Shown piece after piece: positions 27,958-37,820 of a stretch of DNA of 64,000 nt. Where the stretch lies: the NCBI GenBank assembly GCA_963827085.1, contig CAWGZY010000002.1, positions 372,001 through 436,000 of the forward strand. Direction: 5' to 3'. Under the pieces are notes generated by a model. That model saw only the letters and a program-made list of their open reading frames with translations, had not been told where the DNA came from and ran no database searches. The position numbers and the translations under genes are program-made. The number at the start of each line of letters is the position of its first letter. The first letter of the stretch is position 1. This DNA is from JAGVPT01 sp963827085. Its GTDB lineage: Bacteria; Bacteroidota; Ignavibacteria; UBA10030; UBA8401.

Positions 27958-28869
27958 TTATTGAACAGCGGCAACAAGCAGGGCGACATCGTAATCGAAA
28001 AGGTCGATGTACGTTTTGACTTTATCATTCGCCCCGACTGACGTTGCGAGCGTGACAACTTTTCCCCCCGAATTGCGCGCGACAAGATCCGCCGCATCGG
28101 AAGTGAAGTACGGCGAATTGATAATAATTTTGATGTTGTCTCGTTTCATTTCGCCGATCACTTTCGCCAGCTGTGACGGCGTTGGAGGAATTCCGGGCTT
28201 CGGTTCGAGATAATCGGCAATGACAATGCCGAACCGCTGCTCGAAATAGGGCCATTCATTGTGATAGACAATCACCTTGGTGTTCTTGAACACGCTGGCC
28301 TTAACCGTCCACTCCTTAATTTTTGCATCGATCGTTTCATCGAACCGCTGCAAATTTGCTGTGAACGTGTCGCGATGGTCGGGGTCGAGCCGAACAAGTC
28401 CATTGCAGATATTTTGTGCCATGATTTTTCCGTTTGCCGGGTCGAGCCAGTAATGCGGATTGCCATAAATGTGGATGTCGCCTTCTCCTCTGTTGAGGCT
28501 TGTCGGAACTTGAAGGAGGGGAACGTTAACCGATGCATCCACGTACCCGTCTCCTCCTTTTTGTATCTTCGCATTGCGCGCGCTGTTCAACAGCGGAGGC
28601 ACCCAGCCGGTTTCGAGGTCGAGGCCGACCGTGACGAACATGTCGGCGTGGGCGAGTTTGAGGATATAGCTCGGCTTCGGGTCGACAAAATGCGGATTTT
28701 GGTATCCCGTTGCAATCGCGAAAACGTCAACGCGGTCGCCGCCGATAAACTCCGTGATGCTTTTCAGGTCGGTGAGCGTCGTAACAACCTTTATCTGGCT
28801 GGTTCCGATTGAAAATAACGATACACTCAACAGGATCAAAACTGAAATTGTTGATTTTGAATTTTTCAT
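27958..28869 (-). CDS. Metal ABC transporter substrate-binding protein (ZnuA/TroA family)
   Basis: 303 residues with a signal peptide of about 24 residues. The family's three metal-binding histidines are visible: H60 (NPHF), H139 (NPHY) and H203 (YHNEW). The fourth ligand, commonly an Asp before a Pro-Leu, is not obvious; the matching segment reads ATSVGAND. The central linker helix and DLFDYDVALLVAA terminus match the family. It captures Zn(II) or Mn(II) in the periplasm for the downstream permease. Confidence 0.92.
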   Translation of the reverse strand: MKNSKSTISVLILLSVSLFSIGTSQIKVVTTLTDLKSITEFIGGDRVDVFAIATGYQNPHFVDPKPSYILKLAHADMFVTVGLDLETGWVPPLLNSARNAKIQKGGDGYVDASVNVPLLQVPTSLNRGEGDIHIYGNPHYWLDPANGKIMAQNICNGLVRLDPDHRDTFTANLQRFDETIDAKIKEWTVKASVFKNTKVIVYHNEWPYFEQRFGIVIADYLEPKPGIPPTPSQLAKVIGEMKRDNIKIIINSPYFTSDAADLVARNSGGKVVTLATSVGANDKVKTYIDLFDYDVALLVAAVQ

Positions 28870-28908
28870 TATGCGATGCTCTCCAAAAAATTAATGATGT
28901 CTTGAAAA

Positions 28909-30061
28909 TTAATATGCATGCGCTCCATGGCTTCCGATGACGAAAATTGCCCGCAGGATGACTTGGTTCGCGTCGGCGGCGTAACTGCGGTTGTCGCGCT
29001 GAAATTCCAAGGCGAGGATCTGAAATTCCGTCGGCTGGAAACGTATTAAGAGCGAAGAGACGCGGTCTTCATTGCTCTTGTTGCCGGGCAGTGCAGAATA
29101 ATCGGTACTGGGCGCCGAGAAATGTCCTTTTCTCTATTTGATATTCAACAAAGCTGTACGCCCCGTATGTCTGGACATTCGCAGCCGCAAGCGTTGATGT
29201 CCTGCAGACGATTGCCTCTGTCTGCCATGTGAACGATTGAAACGTGTTAAATTGAACAGGCTTCCACTTATATGTGATGTCAACCCCCCCCATGTTTGTC
29301 GTGAATTGCTGGGCGTTGACGCCCGAAAGCCCCGACAAACCGAATTCGAGCGTCGCATTGTCCGTGAGTTCAAAGAAATTCTTGAGATGGCCGACGTATG
29401 TCATCTTGTTTGCGTTTCCCTGGTCGAGGGTATTATTTGATTCGCTCCGCCCGATCTCGACGTCAAGTTCCTGGTAGAAATCCGACGGATTCGGGACGAG
29501 CCAGCTTGCCGAAACTCCTTCCATAAAAAGTCCCTCGTCCGTGAAATAACGCGTCAGCATCGAAGGAAAATCGACAAAGCTGAACGCGTGGGGATGCAAT
29601 GTATTCACCTTGGTGAAATGAGGCTTGAACTTTCCAAGCGTTACCTCAAGGCTGTACGGAAGGTCGAGCGACGTCAGTGTTGCCTCTTCAATATCTGAGC
29701 TAAAATTTCCGCTCGACGTATCCTTGCTAAAGGAAAAGAGAAAATTTGCCCGCGCGTAAGGGTCGACGACCGATGCCATTTGCACTTCCAACTGGTTGAA
29801 ATACAATTCAACGTTCCGCTTTCCATCGCTATTGTACAATGAGCGGAAATCACCGATCGCACTCATGTCGGGATTCGTTGTCGGTGCACTGCGCGAAGCT
29901 GACGGGGCTGCCGGCGGCGGAGCGGCCGGCTGCATCTGTTGCTCGAGTTGTCTCATCAAAACAGAATCGACAGCGGTAGAGTCGCGCTGAGCAAAAAGAA
30001 TGATCGGAACAACTATGGAAATGAAGAAAATGAATGCAAATTTTTTCACAGAGCCATCCAT
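28909..30061 (-). pseudogene. Outer-membrane porin-like protein of the metal-uptake cluster, single-base frameshift
   Basis: From the ATG at 30061 the product has a signal peptide (MDGSVKKFAFIFFISIVV...FAQ), a Pro/Ala linker and an outer-membrane beta-barrel with LPYSLEVTLGKFKPHFTKVNTLHPHAFSFVDFPS. Reading stops at 29069 after FLGAQYR. One extra G around 29104 breaks the frame: removing it continues as QYDYSALPGNKSNED and runs to a barrel-like C-terminus IFVIGSHGAHAY with stop at 28909-28911. It lies between the Cys/His protein and the binding protein and probably mediates outer-membrane metal passage. Either a sequencing error or a real lesion. Confidence 0.75.
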
Positions 30062-30100
30062 GCATTGGTTAAATGTCGCCGGATTCTTTCCGGAGGTCAA

Positions 30101-30460
30101 TTATGCGATCGTAATGAGAGAAGGGGGAGCGCGGCGGGAGAATGATGTTAAAAGAAGAGAAGAATGCGAGGATGGGAAAATCAATGGCAGTATAAATGCT
30201 TCTTCAATTGAATTTTCCAATGCGAACGGCGAGGAAACGAAGAGGGCTCTGCCGGCAAAGAAGGAACAGATGGAGCATGTTTCCGCGTGCGATGCGTCGA
30301 GATGCTTGCAGTGTGCGGCATCTGCGTGAGGAGCGATACTTGTTTTCCCTGAACCCAAAGCCGATTCCATGTCGCCATGCGGCGATTCGATAAGCAACAG
30401 AGTCGTTGCGTAAACGAAGAGAAAGAGAAGGGAAAGTATTCGATGAAGTGTGGCTTGCAT
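30101..30460 (-). CDS. Small Cys/His-containing membrane or periplasmic protein heading the metal-uptake cluster
   Basis: 119 residues. A hydrophobic N-terminal segment (about residues 8-25) is followed by a motif HCKHLDASHAETCSICSFFAG, reminiscent of the Cys/His pattern of DUF2946-type metal-related proteins. A second hydrophobic stretch lies near residue 90. The stop is 40 bases upstream of the porin start, so it heads the cluster. A metal-binding or metal-sensing role is inferred from the ligands and position. Confidence 0.55.
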   Translation of the reverse strand: MQATLHRILSLLFLFVYATTLLLIESPHGDMESALGSGKTSIAPHADAAHCKHLDASHAETCSICSFFAGRALFVSSPFALENSIEEAFILPLIFPSSHSSLLLTSFSRRAPPSLITIA

Positions 30461-31139
30461 TGCTCATAATGTATTGAAAACAAAGAAATTAGTCAACTCT
30501 GCAATATCCAGCAGCCATCGCGGACTTTGCTTTGGTGGGTTATTCCGAAAAAACATAAACGACTAGCACGGACAAAGGACGTTGACTATATGCTGCGTCC
30601 TGAGAACACAATGCTTAACAAAAATCCGCAAGGGGCTTGATGGAAAATGAGAAATGAAGTTGGGCATACAATAGAAAATAATCGAAGCCGCTGCGGCGTA
30701 TCTGATCCACCAAATTGGATATATTCTTTATGAGTAGAAAGATAACGGTCTTTTGAAATATTTTTTTTATCATTGATAGTCATACAGCGTTCATATCCCG
30801 TTTTTTTTGCCTTGATTCTCCCGTACATTCCTGCTACATTCGTTCACATACAATCACAAAAGTCGGGGGAACTGCCCGATTGATACGTCCGCTTCAATTC
30901 AGTTGACACATACCAACCGACTAGCTCCCCATATCAGTAAAGAGAAATTTCTTGGCGGATTCAGAAATCGCGCCGCGAAGAAATTTCTGTTCTGCGGCCT
31001 CATTGTGAATTGTAGCTTTGCAATTTTCTAGCTCATCACTCTGGCATTTGATTGGCGAGCGATGGGAAGGAATGCGGAGAGCGAGTCGCTTAAGATTCAA
31101 CGCAACAATCTCAAGCAAAAAAAATGAAAAGGAGGTTTT
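30461..31139. other. Intergenic region with an AAATTTCTTGGCGG hairpin
   Basis: About 680 bases between divergent genes with no credible CDS. AAATTTCTTGGCGG (30945-30958) and CCGCGAAGAAATTT (30973-30986) form a 14-base inverted repeat with one mismatch and a 14-base loop. An AAAAGGAGG ribosome-binding site for the next gene lies at the right end. Divergent promoters must lie here but are not obvious. Confidence 0.55.
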
Positions 31140-32519
31140 ATGAAAAGTATTACAACTGCCCTCGTTTCACTATTCTTCATTACAACACAGTGCTTTACCC
31201 AAACTAATTCAACCCAGCAACCCAGGGGGTTTGCCCAATACGGTGCTGTCACGGGTTTCGCGCTGCTCAACTCAAATTTCTATGCAGCTATTTATGACAG
31301 CGGAATGTTTCCCATCTCCGGTTCCTCTCTTTCAGGACAAATTCCTGGAAGCGACAACGTCATTATTAGCTTAACATCGAGCGGCACTGAGTTGATTGTA
31401 GGTATTGACGCTCTGTCAGGAGACAGCGCACAGAACAATGGCACAGATGGCGGGGTATGGGAATACAATGGTTCGTGGTCAAAAATCGGCAATCCGTCGA
31501 ATTCGGCGGGCGGACTCCCATCTCACTCCGTTACCGCAGTCGCCTGGGACGGCACGTATGCTTTCGCCGGACTTCCCGGCAGCGATCTGAAGAGTGAGAG
31601 TCCCAGTTTTGGCGGAGTGTGGCGCGCCAAGCCCCCCAACAAGTGGGATTCATGCTTTGCAGGGCCGATGACGGATTCTTCATTCGTGAAGGCACTTTTT
31701 GAAAACGATTCAACACTCTACGCCGGAGCGTTCTCAAGCGACGTCCCAATATCCGGCAGCAGAGGTCTTGGGAATGGAGGTATTTTTACATCGACCGACC
31801 ATGGCACGACGTGGAATGACATAAGTTTTGATTTGCCCAACAGGGATATTACGTGTATTACCCGGGTGGACACAATCCTTTACGTTGGAACTCTTTATAA
31901 AGGCGTTTTCCGTAAGTCGCTCGGCGCAAATAGTTGGACCCATGTCCCATTTCCTGACTCGACAAATCCAGTTTCCTGCTTTGCCGTTGACGGCGCGAAT
32001 CTATTTGCCGGCACATTCTGCATTGACAGCCTCCATTACAGCCATGGAGTGTTCTGCCTGGAGAACAATGGATCGAATTGGATCGCCGTCTCCGTGCCAG
32101 GATTAAAAGATTCCACGATCGTCTCTGCTCTGGGTGTATATAACGGCAACTTGTACGTCGGAACAGGAGGAACGTTTGGAATGCCCTCGCAATATTATGG
32201 ACTTCTTAGTGTGCCGGCCGCGATAGACGGAGTTCGTTCAACGGATGAGATGCCTTCAAAATTTACACTCGAACAAAACTATCCAAATCCGTTCAACCCA
32301 TCGACAGTTATCAATTATCAGCTGCCAGCAAACTGTTTTGTAACGCTGAAGGTGTACGACGTAATCGGAAGGAATGTCGCCACGCTCATCAGCGAGCGCC
32401 AGAATGCGGGGGAGCATTCAGCAATATTTAACGGGGTCGGATTGCCGAGCGGAGTGTACCTTTACAGACTTACTGCGGGGAATTTATCCCAGACGAGGAA
32501 ATTAATGCTGATCAAATAA
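31140..32519 (+). CDS. Secreted beta-propeller-like protein with type IX secretion C-terminal domain
   Basis: 459 residues from an ATG with a strong AAGGAGG site. A signal peptide (about 1-20) is followed by recurring segments of the type GGIFTSTDHGTTWNDISFDL, LYVGTLYKGVFRKS and LYAGAFSSD, the Asp-box/BNR-like pattern of a beta propeller (residues about 40-350). The last ~85 residues are a type IX sorting domain (LEQNYPNPFNPSTVINYQL ... SQTRKLMLIK). It should be exposed at the cell surface. The ligand is unknown. Confidence 0.85.
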   Translation: MKSITTALVSLFFITTQCFTQTNSTQQPRGFAQYGAVTGFALLNSNFYAAIYDSGMFPISGSSLSGQIPGSDNVIISLTSSGTELIVGIDALSGDSAQNNGTDGGVWEYNGSWSKIGNPSNSAGGLPSHSVTAVAWDGTYAFAGLPGSDLKSESPSFGGVWRAKPPNKWDSCFAGPMTDSSFVKALFENDSTLYAGAFSSDVPISGSRGLGNGGIFTSTDHGTTWNDISFDLPNRDITCITRVDTILYVGTLYKGVFRKSLGANSWTHVPFPDSTNPVSCFAVDGANLFAGTFCIDSLHYSHGVFCLENNGSNWIAVSVPGLKDSTIVSALGVYNGNLYVGTGGTFGMPSQYYGLLSVPAAIDGVRSTDEMPSKFTLEQNYPNPFNPSTVINYQLPANCFVTLKVYDVIGRNVATLISERQNAGEHSAIFNGVGLPSGVYLYRLTAGNLSQTRKLMLIK

Positions 32520-32559
32520 TATCATGCGAAGACGGAAAGCCGGGTGAGATTTTTAATAT

Positions 32560-32612
32560 CTTCTGCGCCTTGGCGACTCTGCGTGAGACAAGCTTTTCTG
32601 ATTTTTGAAAAA
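32560..32612. repeat. Dispersed repeat CTTGGCGACTCTGCGTGAGACAAG type
   Basis: About 50 bases that match, inverted, the repeat at 13401 including the trailing TTTTCTGATTTTTGAAAAA. It directly precedes the YCII gene start and would add a false 26-residue N-terminus if read through. Confidence 0.65.
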
Positions 32613-32621
32613 ACTAAAATT

Positions 32622-32918
32622 ATGGAAAAAAAACATTTCATGCTGAAACTTCTTCCCCGCCGGCCTGACTTTGCCAAAACAATGACGGATGAAGAACGGA
32701 AGATCGTGCAACAGCATATTGCGTATTGGAAAGACTATATGAGCAAGGGCGTTATGCTTGTATTCGGACCCGTGTATGACCCAAAGGGAACGTACGGCAT
32801 TGGTATCGTTGCGGTGGACAGCGAAGATGAGATCAGCGGACTTATGGAGAACGACCCCGCATCGAAGATACACAATTATGAATACTATCCGATGAATGCA
32901 GTAACTCCACAAAAGTAA
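32622..32918 (+). CDS. YCII-related domain protein
   Basis: 98 residues from the ATG at 32622. It has the ferredoxin-like YCII fold: KHFMLKLLPRRPDFAKTMTD, a helix IVQQHIAYWKDYM, GVMLVFGPVYDPKGTYGIGIV, and a C-terminal strand with NYEYYPMNAV. The conserved His-Asp pair of YciI (here H54-type and D/S variants) is not fully clear. Such proteins are small enzymes or ligand-binding proteins of uncertain function. An upstream in-frame start at 32544 is rejected because it is repeat DNA. Confidence 0.85.
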   Translation: MEKKHFMLKLLPRRPDFAKTMTDEERKIVQQHIAYWKDYMSKGVMLVFGPVYDPKGTYGIGIVAVDSEDEISGLMENDPASKIHNYEYYPMNAVTPQK

Positions 32919-33033
32919 GATGACGCACCGGCAATGAACAGCCCAGAATAGTCAGCGCTCGGCACATTGTTAGCGGAATGTTTTTTCACTTTTTTTCTAA
33001 AACAATGCCCGCCTTGCTTTAAGAACTCATTGG

Positions 33034-35772
33034 GTGCACCTTCGATTGAAATCACACATTTCTATTTTTGCGATAATCATTTTTCTCGTGTCAGCGTTCG
33101 CGAAGGAAAATCTTTTTGCTCTCGACTCGTATCGTGTTCAGAATGGCTCAATCACGATCGGTCAAGCGCGAATTGAATTCATTTCGCCGACAATGGTTCG
33201 CCTCCAATTCTCAACGAGATCACAATTCGTCGATCAACCGACTGTCGTGGTGAAATACCGGCAGCCGGTTTCTGTTCCGGTAACCATCAAAGAAAAAGAT
33301 GGTTGGGTGATCATTTCCTCCGCATCCATAACGGTACGGTACAAGACAATGAAAGGAATATTCACACGGGAAAATCTTGCCGTTTCGTGGAATTTTAGTG
33401 GGGAGACGGGAAACTGGTCGCCCGGCGATACAGATTCGCTTAACTTAGGCGGAATCACTACACTCGACGGTGTCAATGGAAACAGGCTCCCCCCGCCGCA
33501 AAAAGGAATTCTGAGCCGAAGCGGGTATTTTGTTCTCGACGACAGTCAGAGCCCAATTATTAATCCAACAATAGATTGGATCGCTCCCAGGGCGGACGAA
33601 GGAAATCAGGACTGGTATGTGATCGTCTACGGTCATGACTACCGCCATGCCTTGAAGGAATTCTCACTCCTGTGCGGCAATATCCCGATGGTTCCCCGGT
33701 ACAGCCTCGGCATCTGGATGACAGATCTCAACTATGAGTATCTCCCCGGATCCGATATGACAACGAAATTTCATTTTACCTCTAACGATCTCAAACAGGA
33801 GATCAGCAGATTCCGAGCTGAAGGCCTCCCGCTTGACGTCCTCGTTCTCGATTTCGGATGGCACAAGTTCGGCTGGCAGGGAGGATACGATTGGAGTCCG
33901 GTCTTTGACGATGCGCAAATTTTTTTCCGCTGGTGCCACGACTCTGGTCTCCATATCACAGTCAACGATCACCCGAAAACGCAGGGAGAGACGGCGCTCT
34001 CGGATCAGGACAGCCATGCCAAAGAAGCCCGCAGGCTGCTGGGGAATGGACAGGGAGCGAAGCCGACTTTTACTTTTGCATTTCCAGAAAAGTGGAGGTT
34101 CAGCACCGATCCGACAGATACAGGGATGCTTGCCTCATGGTATTCGACAAGTTTTAATGACAGCAGCTGGCGTATTCTCGACGGGGGAAAACCATGGCAG
34201 GAGCAAGGATATCCGAATTACGTCGGCTTTGGATGGTACAGAAAATGGATCGAGCTCCCAGAAAACGCTGCACAACGGCTCTATCTTATTCTTGGAGGCG
34301 CTGCTTCACAGTACGCGCTTTTTGTGAACGGGAAGATGGCGGGCGACCATATTTCGGCGGGCAACGAAACATATAACACCATGACGTACACGAACATCAC
34401 AGATTTTATCCAAAGGGGAAAACGAAATCTGCTCGCGCTCAGAATTAATGCATGGTCCGACTATGGAGGATTGACTGCGCTTCCAGTTGAGATAAGCGAC
34501 GCGGTCCCCGCGGGTTTGTTGGAGTTCACGTTGACAGATAAACGGCAGGCACATGCTTTCATGAAAGCTCTTCACGCTCCCCCCATGAAAGAAGGAGTCG
34601 ACTTCTGGTGGATCGACGGGACCGGGCCGTGCCCCGTGAAGGGGTTGAATGGACAGCTCTGGACCAATAAAATTTATTATGATTTCACTCAGGAGCTTAC
34701 CGGAAAAAGAAGTTTGATTCTTAGCAGATACGCTGGCTGGGGGAGCCAGCAGTATCCTATCTTCCACTCCGGTGATACGTACTCAGAATGGCCAATGCTG
34801 GCGTTTCAAGTTGGCTTCACCGGCCGCGCGGGTAATATGCTGATTCCGTACGTCTCGCATGATATTGGAGGCTTCCATGGCGACACGCTCAATGCGGAGC
34901 TCTATTGCCGGTGGCTGGAATTCGGTGCGTTCAGCCCCATCCTCAGGCTTCACTGTGCCTACGAAAATCCTGCCAACGGAAATCTGCGGATGCCGTGGAT
35001 GTACGGCCGGAAAGGGGTCGACGTTGCGCAAAAATATTTCAACCTCCGCGAACAGCTCCTTCCGTATATTTACACGTGTTCAAGAATAGCGTACGACAAT
35101 GGACTCCCGTTGGTTCGCCCCCTCTATCTTGAAAATCCGGAAATGCCGGAGTCGTATGCTTATCCCGGCGAATATTTTTTCGGCGACAATTTTCTGGTGA
35201 CGCCAGTGGTAGATTCAAGCAATGCGGCGACCACATATCTTCCCCCCGGGAAATGGATTCGATACTCCAACGGAAAAGTGTATCAAGGCGGACAAGAAAT
35301 AAAAGATGTGTATGCACTGGATGCCATCCCTCTTTTTGTCAAAGCGGGGTCGATCATTCCGATGCAGCCCCGGATGCGTTATTGCAGCGAGAGACCGTTA
35401 GACACACTCGTTATCCAAGTCTTTGGCCCGGACTCGGGGAGTTTCAATCTGTATGAAGACGACGGAGTGTCGCTTCAGTATTTGCACGAAAAATATTCGT
35501 GGACGAAGATATCCTGTTCCGGCGATGAGCGGACAGGATATCGTGTAATAATCGGTGCGGCAACAGGAAGCTACTCCGGGCAGGTTTTCCGAAGAACCTA
35601 CATACTTCAACTCCACGGATTTCCTGAAACTCATAGGATTCAAGTGGATGGTCATACGCTGAAGCAAGGAGTGAAAAGCGGTACTTGGATCTGCGATCCG
35701 CAAACCAGCACTGTGGAAATCTCCATTCCACGCAGAGACATACGAAAGAATGTCGAAGTAGTTTTGCACTGA
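33034..35772 (+). CDS. Glycoside hydrolase family 31 with an inserted beta-sandwich domain
   Basis: 912 residues from a GTG at 33034; a TTG at 33045 is an alternative, and no ATG exists near the signal sequence. A signal peptide is followed by an N-terminal beta-sandwich and the GH31 TIM barrel. The likely catalytic nucleophile is D528 (DFWWIDG) and the acid is D581 (HSGDTYSEW); YVSHDIGGF follows. Between barrel segments, residues about 345-485 form an extra domain resembling a galactose-binding/GH2-type sandwich (YRKWIELPE, LYLILGGAASQYALFVNGK). Likely an alpha-glucosidase or alpha-xylosidase acting outside the cytoplasm. Confidence 0.9.
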   Translation: MHLRLKSHISIFAIIIFLVSAFAKENLFALDSYRVQNGSITIGQARIEFISPTMVRLQFSTRSQFVDQPTVVVKYRQPVSVPVTIKEKDGWVIISSASITVRYKTMKGIFTRENLAVSWNFSGETGNWSPGDTDSLNLGGITTLDGVNGNRLPPPQKGILSRSGYFVLDDSQSPIINPTIDWIAPRADEGNQDWYVIVYGHDYRHALKEFSLLCGNIPMVPRYSLGIWMTDLNYEYLPGSDMTTKFHFTSNDLKQEISRFRAEGLPLDVLVLDFGWHKFGWQGGYDWSPVFDDAQIFFRWCHDSGLHITVNDHPKTQGETALSDQDSHAKEARRLLGNGQGAKPTFTFAFPEKWRFSTDPTDTGMLASWYSTSFNDSSWRILDGGKPWQEQGYPNYVGFGWYRKWIELPENAAQRLYLILGGAASQYALFVNGKMAGDHISAGNETYNTMTYTNITDFIQRGKRNLLALRINAWSDYGGLTALPVEISDAVPAGLLEFTLTDKRQAHAFMKALHAPPMKEGVDFWWIDGTGPCPVKGLNGQLWTNKIYYDFTQELTGKRSLILSRYAGWGSQQYPIFHSGDTYSEWPMLAFQVGFTGRAGNMLIPYVSHDIGGFHGDTLNAELYCRWLEFGAFSPILRLHCAYENPANGNLRMPWMYGRKGVDVAQKYFNLREQLLPYIYTCSRIAYDNGLPLVRPLYLENPEMPESYAYPGEYFFGDNFLVTPVVDSSNAATTYLPPGKWIRYSNGKVYQGGQEIKDVYALDAIPLFVKAGSIIPMQPRMRYCSERPLDTLVIQVFGPDSGSFNLYEDDGVSLQYLHEKYSWTKISCSGDERTGYRVIIGAATGSYSGQVFRRTYILQLHGFPETHRIQVDGHTLKQGVKSGTWICDPQTSTVEISIPRRDIRKNVEVVLH

Positions 35773-35823
35773 ACTTTGATTTTGGGAAGGATATTTTTTG
35801 TTCACATTCAGGAGATCATTGCG

Positions 35824-37779
35824 ATGAAATTCATGCATGCGCTTTTCGTCGGTCTGTTCGCGGTCTCGGTCGCGGAAGGACAATCCTCTCTGGACAACCT
35901 GCTTTCTCCAGCGCGGCTGCCGTTTCTTAAGCCGAGCAAACTTTTGCAGATTTCGAGCAATGATACTACGGGGGGCAACGATGATTTCATTATCATTCCC
36001 GCAGGGGGAACTGCACGGCTGGCGGATATCCAGGGTCCCGGAGTCATCACGATGTTCTGGACGACGATATCATCATCCGACAAATATTTTCTTCGCCACA
36101 TCGTCCTCCGTATGTATTGGGACGGGGAAAAGGATCCGTCGGTTGAAGTTCCTATCGGAGATTTTTTCGGTACGGGATTCCAGTACAAACAGTACATTAC
36201 GCCGTTTGTCGGCATGTCGAGCGGAGGGTACTACTGCTATTTCCCGATGCCGTTCAACGTTTCAGCTCGGGTCGAGGTGGCGAACGAGACCGGCCAGGCC
36301 ATTCCTTCATTCTACTACCACATCGACTATCACAAGCTAAACGCACCTCTTGACTCTACGGTTGCATATTTTCACGCGACGTGGCACCGCGAGATCCGGA
36401 CCGACCCTTCACACTATTATACGCTGCTCGAAGCGGAAGGGGAAGGTCAGCTCGTGGGAATCAACATGAGCATGCAGAGCTATGACGGCGGGCTTACATT
36501 TCTTGAAGGGGATGAAATGATCTATGTGGACGGGGAAAAGGAAGCGTCGATAAAAGGTACGGGAACGGAAGACTATTTCAACAGCGGCTGGTATTTCAAC
36601 CAGGGAGAATATTCTGCGCCGTACCATGGATTGATCCTGAAAGACGACTCGCTCGGACGGATCGCTGCGTACCGTTTCCACATCCTCGATTGCATACCTT
36701 TTAAGAAATCGATTCGCGCGCTGATCGAACATGGGGATCAGAATAAAGAAATAGCCGACTACAGCAGTACGGCATACTGGTACCAGAAAGAACCTCACCG
36801 TCCCTTTGCACCTATGCTCCCTCCCGGACTTCGCATACCGCTCAGAGTCCAGGTACCGAACGGCGCGCTGGAAGCCGAATCGTTACAGCCGCAGCAAACA
36901 GAACTCTCTTCTTCGGTTGAAGATATGTCAGCCTGGGGGGCTGATTGGAGCGGGTTCAAACAGTTAAAAGTAGATGCGCGGAAAAAAGGGGAGAGTTTCA
37001 CTCTGCTGCTGCCGGCAAAAGAGAGCCGGTACGATGTAGATGTGTATTTCACGAAAGGTCCGTCGTATAGTAATATCGATGTTCTCCCGACCGGCGCCAA
37101 GGGAACAAGTTTCAACGGGTATAATGAAACGATCATTCCCGGCGGAAAAATATCTTTGAAGAACCTCCATCCCGTGCATGGTGCAATTGCGCTGCGGTTT
37201 GTCGTCAGCGGCAAAGACCCGGTTTCATCGGGATATGGAGTTGGATTGGATGCTTTTGCCTTGCACCCGTACCGCGCATTCATACTGTCGTGGTATGTTT
37301 GCGGGCCCTTTCCGAATCCGGAAGATTCCCTGCATGGCCGGTACGGGCTCGACACCGTCTATGCCCCCGAGCAGGAGATCAATTTGAAGAAAGTCTACCG
37401 CGGGGCGCAAGGAAAAGAAGTTCGCTGGCAGCTGGTGAAATCCGAGAAGTCGGGATTTTTGGATCTCGGCATTTTTCATCCCTCCGATCTGACAGTCGGG
37501 TATGCCTTGAGCTATATCTATTCGCCGCGCGATCAGTCGCTTCCGCTTCTCGTGGGAAGCGATGACGGCGTCAAAGTTTTTTTGAACGGGAAACAGATCT
37601 ACCGTTTCATTAAAAACAGGCCGGCGGTGCCAGATCAGGATACGGTTGCTACAGAACTCCGGAAGGGATGGAATACACTGCTGCTGAAAATTGAAAATAA
37701 CCTCGGCGGATTCGGGTGCTATGCTCGTATAGCTGACCCGGAAGATGCTCTCATATTCAAAGCGTCGAATCGTAAATAA
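35824..37779 (+). CDS. GH172/DUF2961 family protein with C-terminal beta-sandwich
   Basis: 651 residues from the ATG at 35824 (signal peptide MKFMHALFVGLFAVSVAEG), with AGGAG upstream. The DUF2961 core (about 20-380) has DIQGPGVITMFWTT, YWDGEKDPSVEVPIGDFFGTGF, the acidic catalytic-region GDEMIYVDGE and GTGTEDYFNSGWYFNQGEYSAPYHG. This family is now GH172, including arabinofuranosidases and fructosidase-like enzymes. The C-terminal part (380-651) includes a PA14-like segment (LLVGSDDGVKVFLNGKQIYR). It begins 51 bases after the GH31 gene, so co-expression and a shared glycan target are inferred. Confidence 0.88.
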   Translation: MKFMHALFVGLFAVSVAEGQSSLDNLLSPARLPFLKPSKLLQISSNDTTGGNDDFIIIPAGGTARLADIQGPGVITMFWTTISSSDKYFLRHIVLRMYWDGEKDPSVEVPIGDFFGTGFQYKQYITPFVGMSSGGYYCYFPMPFNVSARVEVANETGQAIPSFYYHIDYHKLNAPLDSTVAYFHATWHREIRTDPSHYYTLLEAEGEGQLVGINMSMQSYDGGLTFLEGDEMIYVDGEKEASIKGTGTEDYFNSGWYFNQGEYSAPYHGLILKDDSLGRIAAYRFHILDCIPFKKSIRALIEHGDQNKEIADYSSTAYWYQKEPHRPFAPMLPPGLRIPLRVQVPNGALEAESLQPQQTELSSSVEDMSAWGADWSGFKQLKVDARKKGESFTLLLPAKESRYDVDVYFTKGPSYSNIDVLPTGAKGTSFNGYNETIIPGGKISLKNLHPVHGAIALRFVVSGKDPVSSGYGVGLDAFALHPYRAFILSWYVCGPFPNPEDSLHGRYGLDTVYAPEQEINLKKVYRGAQGKEVRWQLVKSEKSGFLDLGIFHPSDLTVGYALSYIYSPRDQSLPLLVGSDDGVKVFLNGKQIYRFIKNRPAVPDQDTVATELRKGWNTLLLKIENNLGGFGCYARIADPEDALIFKASNRK

Positions 37780-37820
37780 TAACTCGTCCATAAGTACTTG
37801 CATTTCTTCAAAGGATTCTC

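Noticed and set aside
30586..30828. 80-residue minus-strand ORF
   Set aside because: No recognisable domain or ribosome-binding site, and it lies in AT-rich intergenic DNA.
32544..32621. Upstream start for the YCII protein
   Set aside because: The 26 extra residues are translated from a dispersed repeat also found at 13401.
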